Below are positions 51,352 to 59,339 of a DNA stretch of 64,000 bases, piece after piece (the first letter of the stretch is position 1; each line of letters starts with the position of its first letter). Made by a program: the position numbers and the translations under genes. Origin of the DNA: an uncultured Alphaproteobacteria bacterium. GTDB lineage: Bacteria > Pseudomonadota > Alphaproteobacteria > RF32 > CAG-239. The stretch covers positions 1 through 64,000 of the forward strand of contig CALXTW010000010.1 in NCBI GenBank assembly GCA_944391515.1, given 5' to 3'. The notes below the pieces were generated by a model. It was not told the DNA's origin. It saw only the letters and a program-made list of their open reading frames with translations, and did no database searches.

Positions 51352-51789
51352 TTACTCCACTACCTTAATACCCATAGAAATGGCTTGACCTTTAACCATA
51401 TTCATAGCCGCTTCAACGGTTGAGCAGTTCAAATCCGGCATTTTGGTTTCAGCAATTTCTTTAACTTGGGCAATTGTAATTTGACCGGCAACAGATTTAC
51501 CTGGTTCTTTTGAAGCAGATTTAACGTTAGCAGCTTTCTTAATCAAATAAGAAACCGGCGGTAATTTTGTTTCAAAAGTGAAGGATTTATCTTCATAAGC
51601 GGTAATAACAACCGGAACAGGAACACCCGGTTCCATCTTTTGGGTAGCTGCATTAAACGCTTTGCAGAATTCCATAATGTTTAAGCCTTTTTGGCCCAAA
51701 GCAGGACCAACCGGAGGAGAAGGGTTAGCCTTTCCTGCGGGGATTTGCAGCTTAATCAATCCTAAAATTTTCTTTTTGGACTTAGCCAT
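51352..51789 (-). CDS. rplK: 50S ribosomal protein L11
   Basis: L11 binds the GTPase-associated region of 23S rRNA. 145 residues: [40 protein letters not shown], and C-terminal [20 protein letters not shown]. First gene of the L11-L1 unit with an L1-mimic leader; separated from nusG by mscL. Confidence 0.98.
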   Translation of the reverse strand: MAKSKKKILGLIKLQIPAGKANPSPPVGPALGQKGLNIMEFCKAFNAATQKMEPGVPVPVVITAYEDKSFTFETKLPPVSYLIKKAANVKSASKEPGKSVAGQITIAQVKEIAETKMPDLNCSTVEAAMNMVKGQAISMGIKVVE

Positions 51790-51808
51790 TTCAATACCTC
51801 TTGTTAGG

Positions 51809-51848
51809 TTTCGTGGTAATCAAGACCAATGGCTCATCTCCCACGAAA
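51809..51848 (-). promoter_or_regulatory. rplK leader hairpin resembling the 23S L1-binding site
   Basis: Minus strand TTTCGTGG and CCACGAAA form an 8-bp stem around a 24-base interior containing GTGGGAG and TTACCAC. The same GUGGGAG/ACCAC pair occurs in the 23S rRNA L1 site, so this is a likely L1 autoregulation element. Confidence 0.65.
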
Positions 51849-51867
51849 TTATTAAATACACGATTCT

Positions 51868-51896
51868 CTCACAAAAGGGACACAAAATTCCCTTTT
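51868..51896 (-). terminator. Candidate terminator after mscL
   Basis: AAAAGGGA and TCCCTTTT (8-bp stem, 8-base loop) overlapping the mscL stop, followed by a short U-rich stretch. Moderate strength. Confidence 0.55.
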
Positions 51897-52449
51897 AGAG
51901 TCGCCTTTGTATATCACATTTTTTTCTTTTTGCAAGTCTTTTTTCAGAATCTTTGTCCACCAGCTTTTGCATTTCAGCATCATTCACAATGACCGAGGTG
52001 CAATTAGGACATTTTTTTGCCTGCAACGGAATATCCGTAAAACAAAACGGACATTTTCTGGTTCCCTCCGGTTGTTGATCGCACAAATCCAATCTTTCTC
52101 TGAGTTTATTAATTGTCTTAATCAACAAAAACACGGCAAACGCCACGATTGTAAAGCTCACCAACGCATTAAGAAAATTTCCCAAATTAAGGGTAATGGC
52201 GCCGGCTTCGGCTGCTTGAGCCACCGACACATAAGGCCCCTCAAATTCAGCCCCTTTCTTTAAAACCAAAAACAGATTAGAAAAATCAACTTTTCCAAGC
52301 AACACGCCCAGCGGCGGCATAATCACATCTTTAACCAATGAATCAACCACTTTTCCGAAAGCCGCCCCGATAATAATACCAACAGCCATATCAATCATAT
52401 TGCCGCGCATGGCAAATTTTTTAAATTCATTAAAAAAACTTTTAATCAC
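51895..52449 (-). CDS. mscL: Large-conductance mechanosensitive channel with C-terminal zinc ribbon
   Basis: MscL releases osmolytes under hypo-osmotic stress from the inner membrane. GTG start at 52449 with GGAG seven bases upstream. Core: amphipathic N-helix, TM1 (NMIDMAVGIIIGAAFGKVVD), periplasmic loop, TM2 (LVSFTIVAFAVFLLIKTIN). Unlike E. coli MscL, residues 130-152 form a zinc-ribbon-like unit with Cys133, Cys136, Cys147 and Cys150 (CPFC and CPNC), replacing a plain C-terminal helix, then a basic tail. It lies between nusG and rplK and follows a nusG terminator, so expression may depend on read-through. Confidence 0.93.
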   Translation of the reverse strand: MIKSFFNEFKKFAMRGNMIDMAVGIIIGAAFGKVVDSLVKDVIMPPLGVLLGKVDFSNLFLVLKKGAEFEGPYVSVAQAAEAGAITLNLGNFLNALVSFTIVAFAVFLLIKTINKLRERLDLCDQQPEGTRKCPFCFTDIPLQAKKCPNCTSVIVNDAEMQKLVDKDSEKRLAKRKKCDIQRRL

Positions 52450-52472
52450 TGTCTCGCTCCTCTGCCTAAGCT

Positions 52473-52506
52473 AAAAAACAAAAGAGGGCGATAACTTCGC
52501 CCTCTT
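52473..52506 (-). terminator. Terminator after nusG
   Basis: AAGAGGGCG and CGCCCTCTT (9 bp, 7-base loop) then a U-rich run; ends the secE-nusG unit only about 20 bases before mscL. Confidence 0.88.
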
Positions 52507-52521
52507 AAAACTTGCCAAAAT

Positions 52522-53055
52522 TTATTTAATTTTTTCAACTTGGTTAAATTCCAATTCCACCGGCGTAGAACGACCGAAAATAGAAACCGAAACTTTCAAA
52601 CGTGTCTTTTCCAAATCAACATCTTCAACCAAACCGACAAAAGAAGCAAACGGTCCGTCGGTAACGCGAACTTGCTCGCCGACTTCATAATCAACAACGG
52701 TTTGCGGACGTTGAATGCCCTCTTCCATTTGTTTCATAATGCGGTTAGCTTCAGCTTCGGTAATGGGTTGCGGCTTATTTCTGCTGCCCAAGAATCCGGT
52801 AACACGCGGTGTATTCATAACAACGTGCCAAGATTCATCAGACATTTCCATCTTAATTAAGATATATCCCGGAAAGAACTTGCGCTCAGCATTAACTTTA
52901 GTGCCTTTACGAACTTCAACCACATCTTCGGTCGGAACGATAACATCTAAAATTTTATCTTCCATTTTTTTCAAAATAGCTTGTTCTTTAATAGATTCGG
53001 CAACTTTTTTCTCCGAACCGGAATAAACATGCAGAACATACCAACGTGCAGTCAT
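52522..53055 (-). CDS. nusG: Transcription termination/antitermination factor NusG
   Basis: NusG binds polymerase and couples it to Rho or S10. 177 residues from the ATG at 53055 ([20 protein letters not shown] start; GGAG nine bases upstream); a longer start would overlap secE. NGN domain to about 115, then the KOW domain [18 protein letters not shown]. Two genes, secE-nusG, share a promoter. Confidence 0.97.
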   Translation of the reverse strand: MTARWYVLHVYSGSEKKVAESIKEQAILKKMEDKILDVIVPTEDVVEVRKGTKVNAERKFFPGYILIKMEMSDESWHVVMNTPRVTGFLGSRNKPQPITEAEANRIMKQMEEGIQRPQTVVDYEVGEQVRVTDGPFASFVGLVEDVDLEKTRLKVSVSIFGRSTPVELEFNQVEKIK

Positions 53056-53059
53056 AAAA

Positions 53060-53257
53060 CTATACTCCGAGACCAAATATTAACTTAACAACCCAACCAA
53101 AAATCTGGTCAACAAAGAAGAAGAAAGTTGCGGCAATAGCCACCAGAACGATAACCATAATAGAAGTTCTGACAACTTCGTTTTTGGTCGGCCAAGTAAC
53201 CTTTTTAACTTCTTGTTTAACCTGTCTAAAAAACTGTATTGGACTGATTTTTGCCAT
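53060..53257 (-). CDS. secE: Protein translocase subunit SecE
   Basis: SecE stabilises SecY in the inner-membrane translocon. 65 residues, single-TM short form: [20 protein letters not shown] amphipathic helix with the conserved KKVTWP, then TM ([20 protein letters not shown]). Upstream of nusG, spacing four bases from the chosen nusG start. Confidence 0.96.
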   Translation of the reverse strand: MAKISPIQFFRQVKQEVKKVTWPTKNEVVRTSIMVIVLVAIAATFFFFVDQIFGWVVKLIFGLGV

Positions 53258-53350
53258 GGATTTATCCGCTATAAAAAAATTACAAATGCTTTTACGAAGA
53301 CCGTAAAAAAATATTCAGGACGTAAACATACATCCCCGCTAATGTTGGCA

Positions 53351-53379
53351 AACATAGTAAAATTTTTTTGATATGTCAA
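53351..53379 (-). promoter_or_regulatory. Promoter of secE-nusG
   Basis: TTGACA (53379-53374), 17-bp spacer, TATGTT (53356-53351). Start near 53344, leader about 87 bases. Confidence 0.72.
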
Positions 53380-53458
53380 CAAATATATTGTCAGTTTCCG
53401 CAAATAAAAAGAAAAACCGCCGACTTTTTCAGCCCTCTTTTGGGCTCACATAAAATTC

Positions 53459-53486
53459 TTGACTCTTCACCCTCTCTTTGTATAAT
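53459..53486 (+). promoter_or_regulatory. Promoter of the 53531/53760 membrane-protein pair
   Basis: TTGACT (53459-53464), 16-bp C/T-rich spacer, TATAAT (53481-53486). Followed by an AU-rich leader without Shine-Dalgarno. Confidence 0.72.
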
Positions 53487-53530
53487 TCCTGGTATAAAAC
53501 AATTATTATAACTCTTAAATTTTTAAGCCT

Positions 53531-53728
53531 ATGACAGTAGAAAATGTTTTACTTACCTTCATGGTCGGATTTGCCTTTAACGTATTTTTATCCATATTAA
53601 CCGGAATAAAAGCCTTCAAAGGCGATAATGAAAAATCCAGTGCATTCAGCATTGCTGCAATAATTGTAAACGCAGCTTTTTTATGTGCCGGAGTATATTT
53701 ACTTTGGTACAAGGCATCCTGTAATTAA
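53531..53728 (+). CDS. Orphan 65-residue membrane protein
   Basis: Not recognised. Two TM segments (LLTFMVGFAFNVFLSILTG and FSIAAIIVNAAFLCAGVYLL) joined by a charged loop with KAFKGDNEKS. Promoter 45 bases upstream, start without Shine-Dalgarno preceded by AACTCTTAAATTTTTAAGCC. The next gene follows 31 bases later with a similar leader, so the two form a small unit. Size and topology resemble small holin- or regulator-like proteins, but nothing specific supports that. Confidence 0.68.
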   Translation: MTVENVLLTFMVGFAFNVFLSILTGIKAFKGDNEKSSAFSIAAIIVNAAFLCAGVYLLWYKASCN

Positions 53729-53759
53729 CTTTATTGTCTAATTATTAAATAAACCATTT

Positions 53760-54065
53760 ATGAAAACACTTAAAAAATTAATCATCCGCTTGAGCAACAA
53801 CGAATGGCTCAAGTTGTTTTTGAAGCAGTTTTTCTTAATTGCCCTCTATGCAACGTTATTTATCACAATAACGCCATTGCGAAATTTCCTACTCAGTATA
53901 GGAAAACCCAACATAGTTACGGTGATGATTGCCATTGGTCTGCTGTATCTCAGTCTGGCATCGATTGTAATCATGTTAATGCTAATATTCTGCCCGATTA
54001 TAGGAAAAATTCGGCGCTACTTGTCACAGAAGTGCGACAATATCATCACTTGGGCCCACAAATAG
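53760..54065 (+). CDS. Orphan 101-residue membrane protein
   Basis: Not recognised. Basic N-terminal helix (MKTLKKLIIRLSNNEW), two TM segments (FLIALYATLFITITPL and VMIAIGLLYLSLASIVIMLM), and a basic tail (GKIRRYLSQKCDN). SD-less start with leader ATTGTCTAATTATTAAATAA. Second gene of a two-gene unit, ending at a terminator that is duplicated on the other side of the next gene. Confidence 0.65.
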   Translation: MKTLKKLIIRLSNNEWLKLFLKQFFLIALYATLFITITPLRNFLLSIGKPNIVTVMIAIGLLYLSLASIVIMLMLIFCPIIGKIRRYLSQKCDNIITWAHK

Positions 54066-54075
54066 ACCAAAAACT

Positions 54076-54112
54076 CAAAAAAAAGGCACTCACAACGAGC
54101 GCCTTTTTTTTA
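54076..54112. terminator. Terminator, copy 1 of a 33-bp direct repeat
   Basis: A-run, GGCACTCACAACGAGCGCC stem-loop, T-run; usable on both strands between convergent genes. The 33-bp core is identical to the copy at 55062. Confidence 0.85.
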
Positions 54113-54117
54113 ATCGC

Positions 54118-54987
54118 TTAGCTATAATACACCCCAACAACCGAGGCTATTCCCAAAACAAGAGCCAAACTTTTCTGTTTACTAAATTTATCCATTTTAA
54201 AGAATACGGACAGCAAAAACACTAAGAATATTCGCATCTGAGCAATAATCATAACAATCGTTGGAGCATCATTAATAAAACTAAATGTTTCTAAAACATA
54301 ATAAACACTTTCTAATACCCCGATAACCAATCCTAAAAATAAAAAACTATTCCACCATTGACCAGATTGTCCACTATTTTGCGTTTTATTCATCCAAACT
54401 TTATAGGCAAAATAAGGAAGGGCAACAACATAATAAGTTAAATTGATAGCTATCTCATTTGCACCTAAGCCATCCGAAATTTTTATCAAGTAAGGAGCCG
54501 TAACATAAAAAATCACCGATGCCAAAGACCAAATAAAACCTTCTCTTTTTATTTTTTTTAAATCTGAAGTATCATGCTTCAAACAATCTTGGCAAAACAA
54601 CGCTATTGAAAAAACAAAGACCATAAACATAAACACAAAATAAGCCGTAACCTTAATATATCCGACCCACGAATCAATCAACAAAGTCAAAAACAAATTA
54701 CTGCTTTCAATAAGCCCCACCAACCCTAAAGGTAAGTATTCTAACGACTTAACAAAACAAATATACCCCAACAAAACAAACATCGCATGAACTAAAAGAT
54801 AAGGAATAGCATCAAAACTAAACATTATCCCCACATTCAGTCCATATAAAAATTGCAAAACAAACGCGATACCTGAAGTATATAACAATACTTTATGATA
54901 ATTAAATTTATTCACCGTATAGTCTAATACAGCATCCGAAAATGAGTTAGCAATAGTAGCCCCAACAGCGGTATAACGATAATCCAT
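54118..54987 (-). CDS. DMT/EamA-like ten-TM permease
   Basis: 289 residues with about nine to ten hydrophobic segments arranged as two halves, resembling drug/metabolite transporter (EamA) proteins: AMFVLLGYICFVKSLEYLPL near 70 and the C-terminal FFKMDKFSKQKSLALVLGIA, typical of the family end. Substrate unknown. Normal ribosome site AGAGGA four bases before the ATG, unlike its neighbours. Flanked by two copies of the same terminator, which may mark a cassette or a recombination product. Confidence 0.72.
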   Translation of the reverse strand: MDYRYTAVGATIANSFSDAVLDYTVNKFNYHKVLLYTSGIAFVLQFLYGLNVGIMFSFDAIPYLLVHAMFVLLGYICFVKSLEYLPLGLVGLIESSNLFLTLLIDSWVGYIKVTAYFVFMFMVFVFSIALFCQDCLKHDTSDLKKIKREGFIWSLASVIFYVTAPYLIKISDGLGANEIAINLTYYVVALPYFAYKVWMNKTQNSGQSGQWWNSFLFLGLVIGVLESVYYVLETFSFINDAPTIVMIIAQMRIFLVFLLSVFFKMDKFSKQKSLALVLGIASVVGVYYS

Positions 54988-55061
54988 TTTATCCTCTGGT
55001 TATTTGCCTAGATTTTACTCATATAGAACAGATAAATAAAATATTGGTTAACCTCAGGATC

Positions 55062-55096
55062 TAAAAAAAGGCACTCACAACGAGCGCCTTTTTTTC
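55062..55096. terminator. Terminator, copy 2 of the 33-bp direct repeat
   Basis: Same stem-loop GGCACTCACAACGAGCGCC with A- and T-runs; 13 bases from the stop of the minus-strand gene at 55110. Confidence 0.85.
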
Positions 55097-55109
55097 TTAT
55101 CTCACATAA

Positions 55110-55601
55110 TCACTCAAAAGTCTCTTGAAGCTGAATATCGGGATTAATTAGCTTAAACTCTTCCCAACTCATCACCAAAGAGATATAAACATTTGCCAAC
55201 TTTTCATCGGCATCGACACACCTTAAGCATACTGCTTCGGGATGTGTCCGATATTGCGGATATCCCTCATTGTAACGACTTCGGGTCCAACACTCACCAA
55301 ACCATTTAGTATTATACCATTCCGACAACCTGTAAAAAGCATAAGAAATCAGTGTTGAACGCAAAAGAGGATAATGCAGCTGGCTCCACTGTTTTTGCAA
55401 TTCAAGACTTTCCAACAAAGAGCAGTTATGCCCTATCGGTTCAAACAAAGCAATATTCACCAGAGCCTTGCTCATATCCAAACCATCCAAACAACTCGCA
55501 TCGGTAATCTCCTCTTCTTTCAAATAAAGAGCCACACCGACAGCATTTTCAGGATTTTCTACAACTTTCAAATCACGATTAACATAAACCGATTTTTTCA
55601 T
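55110..55601 (-). CDS. Unrecognised 163-residue protein
   Basis: 163 residues from the ATG at 55601 (MKKSVYVNRDLKVVENPENA). The start is supported by a promoter (55673-55646) and the SD-less leader; a longer frame is not needed. No TM or signal peptide. Aromatic and Cys-containing C-terminal half (KWFGECWTRSRYNEGYPQYR, VCLRCVDADEKLANVYISLV). Function unknown; the terminator follows. Confidence 0.65.
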   Translation of the reverse strand: MKKSVYVNRDLKVVENPENAVGVALYLKEEEITDASCLDGLDMSKALVNIALFEPIGHNCSLLESLELQKQWSQLHYPLLRSTLISYAFYRLSEWYNTKWFGECWTRSRYNEGYPQYRTHPEAVCLRCVDADEKLANVYISLVMSWEEFKLINPDIQLQETFE

Positions 55602-55645
55602 AAGCCAATAATAAACAAGTGAAACAATAATTAAATTTGCTTCTT

Positions 55646-55673
55646 GATATACCACAACCAAATAAAAAGACAA
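55646..55673 (-). promoter_or_regulatory. Promoter of the 55110-55601 gene
   Basis: TTGTCT (55673-55668), 16-bp spacer, TATATC (55651-55646). Leader AATTATTGTTTCACTTGTTT without Shine-Dalgarno. Confidence 0.55.
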
Positions 55674-55761
55674 CTGATTTATCTACTCAAACAATCTACA
55701 TTTTAACATTCTAGAAAGAAGAATATGCTACATTACCAGAAAATTAAAGTAAGGAAAACTC

Positions 55762-56322
55762 ATGTCAGAAAAAGAAAAAATGCTAAACGGCGAATGGCAT
55801 AACGCTAACTTTGATAAAGAATTGCTTGCCGAAAGAAACAAGGCCGAAATACTATGCCATCATTTTAATATGGCCCTTCCCTCCAGCAAAGAGCAAACTT
55901 TAGCCTTAAAAGAGTTATTAAACACTGAGCCTCCTCAAGGGCTAACCATCCTTTCTCCGGTTTATTTTGATTATGGTTCTCTCACTCATTTTGGTGAAGG
56001 AACCTTTGTAAACCACGGATGTTATTTTATGGATGGAGGAACAATTAACATTGGCAAAAACGTATTTATCGGTCCCTTTTGCGGATTTTATACCGCCAGC
56101 CACCCACTAAAATCCGCCCCCAGGAATGAAGGGCTGGAAAGAGCCCTGCCGATCACTATAGGAGATAATTGCTGGTTTGGCGCCAATGTAACCGTTTTAC
56201 AAGGTGTAACTATCGGTAACGGCTGTGTCATAGCTGCCGGAAGTGTTATCAATCAAGACATTCCCGACAACAGTCTTGTGGCCGGCGTACCCGCCACCAT
56301 AAAAAAACAAATTGCCTCATAA
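55762..56322 (+). CDS. Sugar O-acetyltransferase (Maa/LacA/NodL type)
   Basis: Transfers acetyl from acetyl-CoA to a sugar hydroxyl. 186 residues: N-terminal Mac domain (EKMLNGEWHNANFDKELLAE), then a left-handed beta helix of hexapeptide repeats; catalytic His in FYTASHPL (about residue 117), the NCWFGANVTVLQGVTIGNGC coil and C-terminal AAGSVINQDIPDNSLVAGVP. Normal AGGA site before the ATG. The natural sugar is not certain; such enzymes also decorate surface glycans. Confidence 0.93.
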   Translation: MSEKEKMLNGEWHNANFDKELLAERNKAEILCHHFNMALPSSKEQTLALKELLNTEPPQGLTILSPVYFDYGSLTHFGEGTFVNHGCYFMDGGTINIGKNVFIGPFCGFYTASHPLKSAPRNEGLERALPITIGDNCWFGANVTVLQGVTIGNGCVIAAGSVINQDIPDNSLVAGVPATIKKQIAS

Positions 56323-56335
56323 TTCGCCGCTACAG

Positions 56336-56364
56336 TTGACAAATAGACAAAACAATGTTAATAT
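56336..56364 (+). promoter_or_regulatory. Promoter of the 56397-57023 gene
   Basis: TTGACA (56336-56341), 17-bp spacer, TAATAT (56359-56364), followed by AAAGGA and the ATG. Confidence 0.72.
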
Positions 56365-56396
56365 ACACACATTAAAACAACTAAAGGAATAAATCT

Positions 56397-57023
56397 ATGT
56401 TTAACGGAATTCAAACCAAAATAAACATTTACAAAAACAAACAAAACTACAAACATAACATCAAAAGAGAACAAGAATTTTTATCCAAACTAAACCAAAA
56501 TGATATTCAAATTAAGGTATCGGATAAAAAAGAAACAAAAGACGGCTACCCTGACAACATTGGAAAGTGGTCTGCTATTGTTGAAATGACCCACAATAAG
56601 AGTACATTTAGGGTTGAATACCAATATAAATACACCCCTGGAGAATCAAGTTACGATATATATACACCAGACAGTGCTACTCCAGAAGAAAAGAAAATGC
56701 AAGCAAGCGTTTTTCATAATAATGAAAAGCTCTATACTTCAGAATCAATTTATAATTGCAATATAAGAACAGATGGAGTAGATGCCATTCAAGAATCTGA
56801 ACGAAACAAAAAACTAAATGACAAAGAAGAACAGTTGTCACTTTTAGTTCGCATTGCGGCTCCTCACGCAAAGAAAATATTTGAACCATTTGAAGAACAA
56901 AAAAGACAAGAAAAACTAAAGGAAGCACAACAAGACAAACAAATACGACAAAAAAAAGAAGAAGAAGAAATCGCGAAAAAAATGGCTCTAAAAAAGAAAT
57001 TAGATAACTTTTTTAGTATATAA
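56397..57023 (+). CDS. Unrecognised 208-residue charged protein
   Basis: Not recognised. No TM. N-terminal basic helix (KIKREQEFLSKLNQ-like, here HNIKREQEFLSKLNQND), a middle with beta-type segments (WSAIVEMTHNKSTFRVEYQY), and a C-terminal coiled coil very rich in K, E and Q (FEEQKRQEKLKEAQQDKQIR, then KKEEEEIAKKMALKKKL). Strong promoter and SD. The 3' end faces the terminator repeat at 57107. Confidence 0.7.
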   Translation: MFNGIQTKINIYKNKQNYKHNIKREQEFLSKLNQNDIQIKVSDKKETKDGYPDNIGKWSAIVEMTHNKSTFRVEYQYKYTPGESSYDIYTPDSATPEEKKMQASVFHNNEKLYTSESIYNCNIRTDGVDAIQESERNKKLNDKEEQLSLLVRIAAPHAKKIFEPFEEQKRQEKLKEAQQDKQIRQKKEEEEIAKKMALKKKLDNFFSI

Positions 57024-57106
57024 CTTGAAAAACAAGAAGAATTATCTCCCATTGGACTAGAAAAAATATTGCCACAACACATTGCAATTTTTCTCAAATA
57101 ACATTT

Positions 57107-57144
57107 GCCAATAACAGCCGCCATTGAAAGCGGCTTTTATTGGC
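57107..57144. repeat. Palindromic terminator repeat, copy D
   Basis: GCCAATAACAGCCGC and GCGGCTTTTATTGGC form a stem between convergent genes. It shares the CCAATAA/TTATTGG flanks and downstream text (TTATAG, ATTTAC) with copies at 60588 and 61364 and with the tRNA-Trp terminator at 62031. Confidence 0.75.
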
Positions 57145-57170
57145 GAAATTTATAGAATATACAGCAGATT

Positions 57171-58043
57171 TTACCCATTTACTTTATCATTTTTTGACGC
57201 GTTATTTGGGTTTTGCATAACTTTTGCCGCACGAGCAGCTTTCAACCGACTTGGACTAACCAAAGTTTCCATAGTTCCACAATAGCTGCGGTATACAAAT
57301 TTTTTGCCATCATCCGCCCGACAATTAAATCCGACACAGTTCTTTTTCTTTCGATCATAGACATCGGAATTTTTATTCACAGCGGCCATAAAATCCCCAA
57401 AAATTGTTTTATCCATATTGGTATCCATAATACGAGGCGCCCTATCTTTCATCGGATTTGCCGGATCATAAACATACATCTGATTATCTTTTTCAAAAAC
57501 AACATATGCATGCTCTCCTTTTTCACCACTTGATATTTCAACAATACTATTAACCAGATAAGACTTTATTCCGCTTTGTTGACATAAATATTGAGCCATA
57601 GAAGCCCTTTCCGCACACATGCAATATTTATGATCAACCATATAAGAGAAAGGCTCGCCATCAAAGATACAAGCTGTTCTTTCATATTCATCTTTGGCCT
57701 GACACCAGGGCATTGCATCTTCAATAAAGCTTTGTATAATCGCAAATTTTTCAGGATCTGAGGATGCTTCTTTCAAATTTTCTTGAGTTTTTTTGAGCTT
57801 CACGCGAAATATATCATTCTTTTGACAACATGTATCGACATCAAAATTCATATTACTTACTAATGTCTTAGCCCCTCGTAAAAGGATGGGGACATACCCT
57901 GACTTTATATTATTTGCTATAACAAAATCTGCATCATTATTAGCTACAATATCACAATCAAATTCATCCGACATCCACATTTTCCTCAAATTAGAATTGT
58001 TTTTTATCACCTTAAACTTAACGTCAAAAAATTTTCTTTTCAC
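57171..58043 (-). CDS. Candidate transglutaminase-like cysteine protease
   Basis: 290 residues from a GTG at 58043. No TM or signal peptide. The middle contains a Cys-His-Asp arrangement of the transglutaminase/papain-like type: CMCAERASMAQYLCQQSGI (Cys141 or Cys143, spaced as in C-x-x-x-A), GEHAYVVFEK (His178) and YVYDPANP (Asp193). Residues 101-130 precede it with SFIEDAMPWCQAKDEYERTA. No other domain recognised. It follows the HExxH gene by 45 bases, so both are likely cotranscribed. Motif-based call; catalysis not proven. Confidence 0.65.
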   Translation of the reverse strand: MKRKFFDVKFKVIKNNSNLRKMWMSDEFDCDIVANNDADFVIANNIKSGYVPILLRGAKTLVSNMNFDVDTCCQKNDIFRVKLKKTQENLKEASSDPEKFAIIQSFIEDAMPWCQAKDEYERTACIFDGEPFSYMVDHKYCMCAERASMAQYLCQQSGIKSYLVNSIVEISSGEKGEHAYVVFEKDNQMYVYDPANPMKDRAPRIMDTNMDKTIFGDFMAAVNKNSDVYDRKKKNCVGFNCRADDGKKFVYRSYCGTMETLVSPSRLKAARAAKVMQNPNNASKNDKVNG

Positions 58044-58088
58044 TATAGCTCATTCAATTTTATGGTATAGCATATAAAGCCATACAAA

Positions 58089-59168
58089 CTACTCACTGTA
58101 TCCGCCCTCTCTAAGATTAGAGACAAAATTCAATCCCAGCATATTTTCTTTTGACCTCACTTGAGGTTTATTAGGGATTTTCACCTCTCCACCTATTCCT
58201 CTAAGCGTACTTATTTTATCGGAAACATTTTCTTCTTCCCTAAAATTCGATTTACATTGTTTTTTCATTTCTTCAGCAAACGTTGTAAGTTCTTCCAATC
58301 GAGCAATCTCCTCATCTTCGATAAATCCCGTATCAAATCCGCCATTTTTATAAAAATCAATAACTTTTGTCTGAAAAGCGAAAACCTTTTCTATTTCTTC
58401 CGGAGTTTTAGCTTTTCTCAAATTATACTCAACAGCACCTTTTAATAACTTATCAGCTTTTTTTTGATTATCTTCTGTTCCGGTAACACTAAAACCATTA
58501 AGATATTCTTGAAAATTAACATCTGCAACTTGCACTGTTTTATTAAAATCTCGAGCAAAATTTTCACTTACTCCAAAATAAACATCATGAATAAAATTAT
58601 TATTCTCTAGATTTTCGCCCATTAGCAAATCCGCCATAATAACTTGAGAAACATAGCTACATCCGGCATTGGGACCAATTTTTCCATTAAACCGACTGGC
58701 CAAAGCGTCTGTTATAGCCTCATTCAAATCCAGCCCTTGGCTGATTAGAGTATTACCTTTATTATCATATTTGCTATATTTTGCCCCCGTTTTTATAAAT
58801 CCGTAATTTTCGGTTTTGCCCGTTTCACTGGAAAAAGCATGTAAAACCTCATGAGCAATGACATGATCACTTGCCCCCATTCGTAGAGCCACGCCCTGAT
58901 TAGTCGAATAATCCGCCTCATTTATATCTGTAAAAAATTTATGAGCCCCAGCCGCCAATTTAACATCTTTTAGCTTCCCATTACTCATAGTTTTATGAAT
59001 TAACCCACTTTCGCAAACAATAACCGTCATATTTTCAGAAATGCTATCAATTTTTGCTTTCCAATCATCCGGAGCAATTTTACGAGCAAAATCCTGAACC
59101 TTACTAATCTTTGCCTCAAGTTGAGGATTAACTTCTGTTGGGGTATAGTCCTGCTTTCTAAAAATCAT
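58089..59168 (-). CDS. Candidate HExxH zinc metallopeptidase
   Basis: 359 residues, no signal peptide or TM. Zinc motif DHVIAHEVLHAFSSE gives His106, Glu107, His110; the third ligand candidate is Glu150 in LDLNEAITDALASRF, matching the zincin NExxTD/xE pattern about 40 residues on. C-terminal half is helical and charged (EEIARLEELTTFAEEMKKQC). Upstream GAGAG six to seven bases before the ATG. First of two genes with the transglutaminase-like gene. Substrate unknown; cell-targeting or effector role is speculation. Confidence 0.72.
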   Translation of the reverse strand: MIFRKQDYTPTEVNPQLEAKISKVQDFARKIAPDDWKAKIDSISENMTVIVCESGLIHKTMSNGKLKDVKLAAGAHKFFTDINEADYSTNQGVALRMGASDHVIAHEVLHAFSSETGKTENYGFIKTGAKYSKYDNKGNTLISQGLDLNEAITDALASRFNGKIGPNAGCSYVSQVIMADLLMGENLENNNFIHDVYFGVSENFARDFNKTVQVADVNFQEYLNGFSVTGTEDNQKKADKLLKGAVEYNLRKAKTPEEIEKVFAFQTKVIDFYKNGGFDTGFIEDEEIARLEELTTFAEEMKKQCKSNFREEENVSDKISTLRGIGGEVKIPNKPQVRSKENMLGLNFVSNLREGGYSE

Positions 59169-59265
59169 AACACACTCTCTATTTTCTGTATTTAAGAATA
59201 ATATAGCATAATTTTGTTATTAATTATAGATAAAAATAAAAAATATGATGAGTTTATAAAAAATC

Positions 59266-59293
59266 TTTACTTTTTGCTCCCATCTCCTATACT
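59266..59293 (+). promoter_or_regulatory. Promoter of the 59340-60143 gene
   Basis: TTTACT (59266-59271), 16-bp pyrimidine-rich spacer, TATACT (59288-59293). Same architecture as the promoter at 60262. Confidence 0.6.
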
Positions 59294-59339
59294 TCACTCA
59301 AAATAAAATTATAATGTTTAACTATTAAAATATTAGCTT

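Noticed and set aside
50606-51388. 260-codon plus-strand frame
   Set aside because: Antisense to rplA and the L10 leader gap; composition S/F/N-rich as expected of a shadow frame.
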